A stretch of 45,925 bases of DNA from Aureispira sp. CCB-QB1 (GTDB lineage Bacteria > Bacteroidota > Bacteroidia > Chitinophagales > Saprospiraceae). The stretch is taken from assembly GCF_000724545.1 (NCBI RefSeq), contig NZ_JHBV01000142.1, forward strand, positions 1 through 45,925. Reading direction: 5' to 3'. Numbering within the stretch: position 1 is the stretch's first letter; each line of letters opens with the position of its first letter. The notes below the pieces were generated by a model. The model saw only the letters and a list, made by a program, of their open reading frames with translations, searched no databases and had not been told where the DNA came from. The position numbers and the translations under genes were made by a program. Below, one piece after another: positions 37,903 through 42,993 of the stretch.

Positions 37903-37939
37903 CTACGCAAAAAGATTGCGCACAAGTATTTCATCTTTG
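37903..37939 (+). promoter_or_regulatory. Shared promoter/operator of the RNA-island operon (copy 1)
   Basis: A 21-bp box at 37903-37923, containing CGCAAAAAGATTGCG (a 5-bp inverted repeat), is followed after 8 nt by CATCTTTG (37932-37939), close to TAnnTTTG. The same box with 18/21 matches and the same 8-nt spacing precedes rtcB (42878-42914). No -33 TTG is at the usual place, so the box may bind an activator, probably the WYL protein. Confidence 0.75.
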
Positions 37940-37989
37940 TTTTATCAACAAACACTAAGAGAATAAATAGAACTAGATAGATCATTCGC

Positions 37990-38011
37990 CCCTGCTCAAA
38001 ACGGAGCAGGG
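37990..38011 (+). promoter_or_regulatory. GC-rich leader hairpin before the ankyrin gene
   Basis: CCCTGCTC (37990-37997) pairs with GAGCAGGG (38004-38011) around AAAACG, 25 nt before the ATG. It is unusually GC-rich for this sequence and lacks a T-run. A CTGCTC/GAGCAG stem recurs right after the operon's last protein gene (40916-40931). Confidence 0.6.
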
Positions 38012-38036
38012 TGCAACAATAAAATATTACCTAACA

Positions 38037-38552
38037 ATGGCTTCTAACCTGACATCTTATAATTTGGTCATCCATGCATTGAGGCAAGGTTCAACAATTG
38101 ATTGGATCAAGTTAGCCAAAAAAATCCATGACTTTCCAAATGGTTGCGATGCATTCATTGGTCGAAGATGGATTACCAATGCTATTGATTGTGGTTCTTT
38201 CCAATCGATTGTTTGGATGCTTTCTCAAGAAGTTGATTTGAATTTTGTAGACGAAGAAGGGTACTCTGTTTTACATTCTTGCATCGACAGATATTTGCCG
38301 AGCAAATACACTATCATGCAATTATTAATTGACTACAACGCTCCTATTGACATTGGAACAAAAGAACATCAACTGGCTGTGAATGGTTGGTCTCCCTTGC
38401 ATATGGCAGTAGCTAGAAAAGATATACAAGCAGTTCGATTACTGTTAAAAAACGGAGCCAATACAACGTTAAGAACTTGCATAGATAACTATGCAACTGC
38501 TAGAGAAGAAGCTCGATACTATGGGTATTTAGACATAGCAGCATTACTATAA
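38037..38552 (+). CDS. Ankyrin-repeat protein
   Basis: A 171-aa protein. The C-terminal 100 residues hold ankyrin repeats (EGYSVLHSCIDRY...IMQLLIDYNAPID; NGWSPLHMAVARKDIQAVRLLLKNGANTTL; ARYYGYLDIAALL). The N-terminal 60 residues (VIHALRQGSTIDWIKLAKKI) look like degenerate repeats. No signal peptide; presumably a cytosolic protein-binding adaptor. It is the first gene behind the shared promoter and is followed at once by a small inverted repeat and a tRNA-like gene. Confidence 0.85.
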   Translation: MASNLTSYNLVIHALRQGSTIDWIKLAKKIHDFPNGCDAFIGRRWITNAIDCGSFQSIVWMLSQEVDLNFVDEEGYSVLHSCIDRYLPSKYTIMQLLIDYNAPIDIGTKEHQLAVNGWSPLHMAVARKDIQAVRLLLKNGANTTLRTCIDNYATAREEARYYGYLDIAALL

Positions 38553-38553
38553 T

Positions 38554-38577
38554 ACTTGGTTGATTTTTCAATAGAGT
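38554..38577. repeat. Minimal copy of the AATACTCYGTTG inverted repeat
   Basis: ACTTGGTTGA and TCAATAGAGT form an imperfect 10-bp hairpin with a 4-nt T loop, directly after the ankyrin stop codon. The ends match those of the 37733-37872 and 41393-41437 repeats. Confidence 0.55.
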
Positions 38578-38611
38578 GATGTTACGATAAACATACATTT
38601 GACTATAAAAC

Positions 38612-38683
38612 GGCTGTGTGTCCGACTGATTTAGGTGCTTGGTTGCAACCCAAGATAAGAAGGTTTGATTCCTTCCACAGCCT
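38612..38683 (+). tRNA. tRNA-Cys(GCA)-like gene inside the operon
   Basis: The acceptor arms GGCTGTG (38612-38618) and CACAGCC (38676-38682) pair over all 7 bp, with discriminator T (38683), the normal base for tRNA-Cys. The anticodon arm is CTTGG/CCAAG around TTGCAAC, anticodon GCA. The T-stem is GAAGG/CCTTC with loop TTTGATT. The D-stem is weak, as in many tRNA-Cys. Two normally invariant positions differ: G19 reads A and C56 reads T, which together keep a Watson-Crick 19-56 pair. CCA is not encoded. It may be a working second tRNA-Cys or a tRNA mimic/decoy in the RNA-repair operon. Confidence 0.75.
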
Positions 38684-38713
38684 CTATTTTAATACCATTA
38701 AACACTAGTTACC

Positions 38714-40882
38714 ATGAAAACAATCGCATTAAATAGATTGAATATTTTAGGAATTGCAAAGGGAAATGGTCTTAGCCAAGCGCATCAACTTACCTTTTTG
38801 GCAGAGTTGGCTCAATTAGGTTATCGTATTACCAACCCAGAGATACTACAAGAAGTTTCTAGTACTTTTTTAATGGATTACAAACACTTGATGAGCACCT
38901 TGACCAAAAAACGAGGTGGCGATGTGACGTATGTCCCTTTGTTTAAAAAATTTCCAGAGCAAGTTCCCAACGATGCTGTGTATTTTAGTAAACGAATCAT
39001 TGGCTATATTGGAAATATCCTTGACCTCTTTCCCGATACTGTGGCATTAGAAAATGGTATTAAAGTACCTAAATGGCTATTTAATCTCAAAGAGTTTGGC
39101 GCAGACCCTATCTCTCAAATGCAATCTAAAGAGTTGTTTGATTTAGCGGCTGCTGAAAATATTTCTAAGAATGGTGATGCCCATGTCGAATGGATTAATT
39201 TGCGTATTGTACACGATGAAGATTTGGCGGATGAACTGAAGGCTTACTTGGCTCGTTTGGTTTATTCTAAATCTTCGATCAAAGAAGCTTTGCACGAGGA
39301 TCTATACGAATTGCTAGATTTTTTTGGTGCCAATGACTTAGATAGTGATTTAATCGTTTTTAAAGAAACGAAAGCTTTGCTGATGCAATATTTTTGGAAA
39401 AAAGAGGAGTACCAAGCGGTCGCTCAATTGGCAAAAACAGCAACAGATGTCTTGCGTTTATTCGCAGCTCTTACTGGTTCTGATGTTAGTCTAAATCAAA
39501 AAATCAAGTTTCCTAAATTACCAAGAAAAGCTCGAAAAGTTGTTTTGGCTATTTTAGAAAAATCATCTGGCTTAGCAGAGGACTTGAATAAATACAAAGG
39601 ACTTTGGCTAGAAATTGGACGCTATTTGCACCCTTTTGAATACAGCAAGCAATACCCACGTACGGCTGAGGTCTTTGATGCTTTGCGCAATGGAAAAATT
39701 GAAACCTACCATTCTAAAACAGAGCAATTATTAGCCTTGGCAGAAGTAGATGCATTGTTAAAACATTTGGAAAACAAACCAGGTGTCTATGCCCGAAAAT
39801 TGCACGAGGTACTTCGACGTTTTCCTAAAGAGTTGGATAAAATTTTGGCTTCTTTTGAAAAAAATATCGCCAAGGTAGCTTTGAAAAACTTATTGGTAAT
39901 GCAAGCCTATTTTTCAGAAATTAATGAGGCTGCCTATCGCACGGTTGTTAACAAAAAAGGAAAGATGAAGGTTCTAACTAACAATGCTTTTGCTGCCCTT
40001 TCGGAGCTTCAGATTGATAAAGTTATGCTTTGCATTCAAAAAGCAATTAAAACTGCCTTGACTGACAAAGAACCTTGGAACGAAGAAACTGTCTGGATTG
40101 ATCCTGAATTAATGAATTATACGATTCCGTTGCAACAACGAAAAAGTTCAGATGGCATCTTAACCGTTGGTAAAGGAAGTCGTATTAAAACAGATTTTTC
40201 TAAAGTATTGCGCTTGTTTATTTATTGGAAACAAACCGCTGTGCGAACCGATTTAGATTTGTCTTGTATCCAATTTGATGAATACTTCAACTATTTAGGG
40301 CATGTGTCTTATACCCAACTTTTTAGCAATGGTATTGTACATTCTGGTGATGTTCAGTCAGCACCATACGGGGCTGCAGAATTTATAGACATTACGATGT
40401 CTAAATTAAAAAAGAAGGTACGTTACTTAGCGGTTCAAGTGCACAAATATTCAGGAGAACACTTCCGAGATATGGATTGCCACGCAGGTTGGATGTTGAG
40501 AGACAAGGCAACTTCTGATATAAAAACTTTTGATATAAAAACAGTTGCCAACAAATTTGACTTGAATGGTGTCGGAGGATATGCCGTACCCTTAATGGTC
40601 GATATTGCAGCTCAAGAAATCATTTCAACAGATTTGTATGTTTCTAGCGTTCAATTTCATAATAATGTAGAAGGGTCTGTCAATGATGTGGCTCTTTTGT
40701 GTGCACAATTGGCAAACTTTACCAAAACACGACCAGTTATTGGCACGTTAGCACAGGCACATGCTGCTGCTCGAAATGCGCAATTGACAACCTACAAGGA
40801 AAATGCTAGCATTACGTTTGGTGTAAAAGACTGTACGTATAACGCAACGGATGTAGAACAGATTTTAACAGAATTGATTTAA
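38714..40882 (+). CDS. Helical-repeat protein with C-terminal TerD-like domain
   Basis: A 722-aa soluble protein. The N-terminal 450 residues are almost entirely alpha-helical, with stretches such as ATDVLRLFAALTGSDVSLNQ, LPRKARKVVLAILE, EIGRYLHPFEY and RKLHEVLRRFP. From memory these recall the uncharacterised bacterial MXAN_6230/SCO0854-type proteins, here without a RING part. Residues about 505-620 are TerD-like: TDLDLSCIQFD, SYTQLFSNGIVHSGDV and GAAEFIDITMSKL, with the acidic Ca-binding positions seen in TerD. I see neither a TROVE nor a vWA (Ro60) signature. It lies between a tRNA-like gene and an array of Y-RNA-like RNAs, so it is the best candidate for the RNA-binding partner. Confidence 0.7.
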   Translation: MKTIALNRLNILGIAKGNGLSQAHQLTFLAELAQLGYRITNPEILQEVSSTFLMDYKHLMSTLTKKRGGDVTYVPLFKKFPEQVPNDAVYFSKRIIGYIGNILDLFPDTVALENGIKVPKWLFNLKEFGADPISQMQSKELFDLAAAENISKNGDAHVEWINLRIVHDEDLADELKAYLARLVYSKSSIKEALHEDLYELLDFFGANDLDSDLIVFKETKALLMQYFWKKEEYQAVAQLAKTATDVLRLFAALTGSDVSLNQKIKFPKLPRKARKVVLAILEKSSGLAEDLNKYKGLWLEIGRYLHPFEYSKQYPRTAEVFDALRNGKIETYHSKTEQLLALAEVDALLKHLENKPGVYARKLHEVLRRFPKELDKILASFEKNIAKVALKNLLVMQAYFSEINEAAYRTVVNKKGKMKVLTNNAFAALSELQIDKVMLCIQKAIKTALTDKEPWNEETVWIDPELMNYTIPLQQRKSSDGILTVGKGSRIKTDFSKVLRLFIYWKQTAVRTDLDLSCIQFDEYFNYLGHVSYTQLFSNGIVHSGDVQSAPYGAAEFIDITMSKLKKKVRYLAVQVHKYSGEHFRDMDCHAGWMLRDKATSDIKTFDIKTVANKFDLNGVGGYAVPLMVDIAAQEIISTDLYVSSVQFHNNVEGSVNDVALLCAQLANFTKTRPVIGTLAQAHAAARNAQLTTYKENASITFGVKDCTYNATDVEQILTELI

Positions 40883-40924
40883 GTAATTTATTTTACTTTG
40901 GTTGAGTTCGTCAAACTGCTCCCA

Positions 40925-40978
40925 TGAGCAGCTCGCTTTCTAACTCGAACTAGGTTTGGGTTAGGAAGCCCATGCTCA
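40925..40978 (+). ncRNA. Structured RNA hairpin just after the TerD-like gene (unit 0)
   Basis: GCTTTCTAACTCGAAC (40935-40950) pairs over 16 bp with GTTTGGGTTAGGAAGC (40954-40969), using three G-U pairs, around loop TAG. Below it is an internal loop (4/3 nt) and a 6-bp lower stem TGAGCA/TGCTCA (40925-40930, 40973-40978). The wobble pairs favour an RNA function. The lower-stem/loop/upper-stem layout resembles the array that follows, but the TCCTTCT motif is missing. An alternative fold is the CTGCTC/GAGCAG hairpin at 40916-40931, so it could also be an end-of-mRNA switch. Confidence 0.55.
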
Positions 40979-40982
40979 AGCA

Positions 40983-41068
40983 TTATCTATGGCATATGAT
41001 AAAGCTTCCTTCTACTACATAGAAATTGTTTTTCTAACAAATAGGTTTATCAATTTTCTACGAGATAG
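40983..41068 (+). ncRNA. Y-RNA-like structured RNA, unit 1
   Basis: First member of a six-unit array. The lower stem (about 40983-40992 with 41058-41068, imperfect) ends in GG, then comes internal loop CATA / ATTTT, the 10-bp upper stem TGATAAAGCT / AGGTTTATCA with one mismatch, then TCCTTCT (41007-41013). The apical part holds a T-arm-shaped hairpin TAGAA-ATTGTTT-TTCTA (41020-41036: 5-bp stem, 7-nt loop) without the canonical TTC loop. Confidence 0.7.
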
Positions 41069-41081
41069 AATCAATTTAAAC

Positions 41082-41151
41082 TAGTGGCTTAAAAATAGCT
41101 TCCTTCTAACACCTTGACTTTTAATCAACATAGCTATTTTAGTTTCCACTA
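41082..41151 (+). ncRNA. Y-RNA-like structured RNA, unit 2
   Basis: Lower stem TAGTGG/CCACTA (6 bp), internal loop CTTA / AGTTT, perfect 9-bp upper stem AAAATAGCT / AGCTATTTT, then TCCTTCT (41101-41107). The apical region has a small hairpin TTGA-CTTTTAA-TCAA (41114-41128; 7-nt loop), a shrunken T-arm equivalent. Confidence 0.8.
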
Positions 41152-41230
41152 ATAATAAAAAAATCCTTAGTGCTTCAAAATAATAGCACAGTAGGAACTA
41201 AAGTTACACCAATACAATTATTATACTAAC

Positions 41231-41309
41231 AAGAGGCTTAGATGTTATTTCCTTCTTTAGGTTCGACTCCTAACTCGTTTTGGTTATACAATAACATCCC
41301 TTCCCTCTT
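41231..41309 (+). ncRNA. Y-RNA-like structured RNA, unit 3 (with true T-arm)
   Basis: Lower stem AAGAGG/CCTCTT, internal loop CTTA / CCTTC, perfect 9-bp upper stem GATGTTATT / AATAACATC, then TCCTTCT (41250-41256). Immediately after comes a canonical tRNA T-arm: TTAGG-TTCGACT-CCTAA (41257-41273) with the TTCRANY loop. No D-arm follows, so this is a partial tRNA mimic. Confidence 0.85.
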
Positions 41310-41320
41310 TTAAAAATTAT

Positions 41321-41381
41321 AACGGACTATAACACACTTCCTTCTACCACTTCCAAACTGACAGTGTGTTTCTTTGCCGTT
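41321..41381 (+). ncRNA. Y-RNA-like structured RNA, unit 4 (smallest)
   Basis: Lower stem AACGG/CCGTT, internal loop ACTA / CTTTG, 9-nt upper stem TAACACACT / AGTGTGTTT (8 pairs plus one T-T mismatch at the base), then TCCTTCT (41339-41345) and a 17-nt apical loop with no obvious arm. T5 after the lower stem could end transcription. Confidence 0.75.
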
Positions 41382-41392
41382 TTTGTTAATAA

Positions 41393-41437
41393 TACTCTGT
41401 TGATTTTTTTATGAAAAAGCAAAAAATCAACAGAGTA
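41393..41437. repeat. Perfect inverted repeat of the AATACTCYGTTG family
   Basis: TACTCTGTTGATTTTTT (41393-41409) and its exact complement (41421-41437) form a 17-bp stem with an 11-nt loop. It separates the four short RNA units from the two long ones, as if inserted into the array. Same terminal sequence as 37733-37872. Confidence 0.8.
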
Positions 41438-41522
41438 ATGTGTTAAGTAACGATAAAAATAGTCTTTCGATTTACAGCAAGATTTTTGAAAACTTATTTT
41501 TTGAACGTTACTAAGAATAGAT

Positions 41523-41673
41523 AGCTTGTGTGTAGGACTAGAGAAAATTTCCTTCTTTGCCTTCCACGCTACAGGTGGTGGTTCGAGTCCACCCTTTGTT
41601 TTCCTTCGGGCAAACAAAGTAGTTCAACTGGTAGAACAGTATATAATTTTTTGGATTACTTATAATACAAGCT
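41523..41673 (+). ncRNA. Y-RNA-like RNA, unit 5, with circularly permuted tRNA domain
   Basis: Outer stem AGCTTGT/ACAAGCT, then TGTAGG/CTTATA with wobbles, internal loop ACTA / GATTA, upper stem GAGAAAATT / AATTTTTTG (8 pairs), TCCTTCT (41550-41556). The apical module is a permuted tRNA: T-arm GGTGG-TTCGAGT-CCACC (41577-41593); acceptor strands CTTTGTT (41594-41600) and AACAAAG (41613-41619) joined by a 12-nt loop; T8/A9; D-arm GTTC-AACTGGTA-GAAC (41622-41637) with GG. The layout matches bacterial Y RNAs such as YrlA. Confidence 0.85.
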
Positions 41674-41715
41674 TATTTTTTTATAGAAACACAGCCAAGG
41701 TGTTGTGCAAAAAAT

Positions 41716-41838
41716 AATGGACTAAAAGTTATTTCCTTCTAAAAATCACGGATCTGGAGGTCAAAGGTTCAAATCCTTTCTCATTGAGTAGCTCAGTTGG
41801 TAGAGCACCAGATTAAAATAATAACTTTAATTACCATT
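41716..41838 (+). ncRNA. Y-RNA-like RNA, unit 6, with complete permuted tRNA core
   Basis: Lower stem AATGG/CCATT, internal loop ACTA / AATTA, perfect 9-bp upper stem AAAGTTATT / AATAACTTT, TCCTTCT (41734-41740). The module contains every tRNA arm in permuted order: 3' anticodon strand ATCTGG (41752-41757), 5-nt variable loop AGGTC, T-arm AAAGG-TTCAAAT-CCTTT (41763-41779), a 3-bp mini-acceptor CTC-ATT-GAG, T8/A9, D-arm GCTC-AGTTGGTA-GAGC (41791-41806), A26, and 5' anticodon strand CCAGAT (41808-41813). A T7 run follows the lower stem. Confidence 0.88.
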
Positions 41839-42015
41839 TTTTTATCAAAAGGTAGGGAGGTTCTTTTGCCAAGCGGTTGAATAGATAGAAACACCACACA
41901 GGTAAATAAATTAAAAATATCTTGTATTAGATTTTTCAACAAAAATGCGAACTAGTAGTAATCCATTTTGCCTGTTTTTATTTATAACAATCCATTCTTT
42001 CCTTACATTTTAGCT

Positions 42016-42783
42016 ATGAAATCTATCTATTCCATACTTTTTTATTTAAGTATCTCCAATTTTATCTACGCTCAATCAGCCAATAGTTCTTTGGAATTCA
42101 TGAAATATGCGCCCAAAGATATGTTTTCTGCTGATTTTAATCCTTCTAGCCTATCTGACCAATTTTTGGAGCCCAAAAGCAATGTTTTTGGGAATGGTTT
42201 CTTTGTAGATGGTATTATTAGTGCTGGAGCAGCTATCAGTGCTTATAATTACCATACCAATCTACCAGAGCCCAATGCTTATATTGTTAGTTCTACAGAT
42301 ATTGTTACTGAAAACTCATTTAGACTAGGCAATAAATGGTATTTTAAAAATAATAAGAAAATCCAATCTGGCATTCAAATTATTTGGGCTAGAATAGGTT
42401 CACTTATTCCCCTTGGAACAAACAATCAAAGCTCTTTTTTCCCGATTACTTATAAAATGAATCCACTCAACATTGGTTCTACTAACTTTATACAGTTATC
42501 CGAAAAAAATGGTCTTGAGTTAAACTTGAATGCAGGACTAACCACTAGTTTTGCCCAGCGCCTAGGCAATAACCTTAATTCTAATTCGGCTGCTTTGGTA
42601 CAGTTTGGTCTCTCTGTAAATCCATCCGTTAAATTCAGACTAAAACGTTTTTCCATAGGTCTTGATATTCAATACATACATATGTTTCCAGGTTCAATCT
42701 ATTCAAGCGATGGCACTCAATCGACCTATAATTATGATGTTAATATATTACTATTTGGAGCAACAATAGGGTGTAAGTTCTAA
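42016..42783 (+). CDS. Predicted outer-membrane beta-barrel protein
   Basis: 255 aa with a signal peptide (SIYSILFYLSISNFIYAQ). The rest alternates polar and hydrophobic residues and ends on aromatic/charged strands (FGATIGCKF), as in small porin-like barrels of Bacteroidota. No named family. The start at 42016 puts the signal at the N-terminus. It lies between the RNA array and rtcB but has its own terminator; whether it belongs to the system is unclear. Confidence 0.7.
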   Translation: MKSIYSILFYLSISNFIYAQSANSSLEFMKYAPKDMFSADFNPSSLSDQFLEPKSNVFGNGFFVDGIISAGAAISAYNYHTNLPEPNAYIVSSTDIVTENSFRLGNKWYFKNNKKIQSGIQIIWARIGSLIPLGTNNQSSFFPITYKMNPLNIGSTNFIQLSEKNGLELNLNAGLTTSFAQRLGNNLNSNSAALVQFGLSVNPSVKFRLKRFSIGLDIQYIHMFPGSIYSSDGTQSTYNYDVNILLFGATIGCKF

Positions 42784-42822
42784 GTAGTCGCATTATTTCT
42801 AAGTTTAATAGTTTTTAGAATG

Positions 42823-42855
42823 GCAATCAATCTAGTTATTGATTGCTTTTTTTTA
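42823..42855 (+). terminator. Rho-independent terminator
   Basis: GCAATCAAT (42823-42831) pairs perfectly with ATTGATTGC (42838-42846), followed by a T8 run. It separates the outer-membrane protein gene from rtcB. Confidence 0.9.
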
Positions 42856-42877
42856 TTAAAAAATTCTTTTTCCAGAA

Positions 42878-42914
42878 CTACGCAACAAGGCTGCGCACTA
42901 CTATTTTAGTTTTG
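42878..42914 (+). promoter_or_regulatory. Shared promoter/operator of rtcB (copy 2)
   Basis: The 21-bp box at 42878-42898, containing CGCAACAAGGCTGCG, matches the one before the ankyrin gene at 18 of 21 positions. It is followed after the same 8-nt spacer by TAGTTTTG (42907-42914), a full TAnnTTTG -7 element. It lies 79 nt before the rtcB start codon. Confidence 0.78.
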
Positions 42915-42993
42915 TACTATCATCATTAAATAACCCGCTGGTTTGATATTTTGACTAGTTTCATAAAATCAGCAGCACAACGATACAAAACTT

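Noticed and set aside
38714-40882. Calling the 722-aa protein Ro60/TROVE
   Set aside because: The context suggests it, but I see no TROVE motifs and no vWA DxSxS MIDAS; the C-terminus reads as TerD-like.
41327-41617. Minus-strand 96-codon frame beginning MFARRKTKGGLEPPP
   Set aside because: GGLEPP is the usual false translation of a tRNA T-arm read backwards; the frame covers the structured RNA units 4 and 5.
40983-41838. CRISPR array
   Set aside because: The TCCTTCT motif recurs at irregular distances (61-211 nt) and the units are held together by pairing rather than by identical repeats; no cas genes are present.
41523-41838. Ordinary tRNA genes in the array
   Set aside because: The arms are in permuted order (T before D) with no complete linear cloverleaf; a standard tRNA call would be wrong.
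41845-41905. Possible seventh Y-like unit (AGGTTC...GCCAAGCGGTTGA resembles T- and D-arm pieces)
   Set aside because: No closing stem, no TCCTTCT and no paired arms; at most a decayed remnant.
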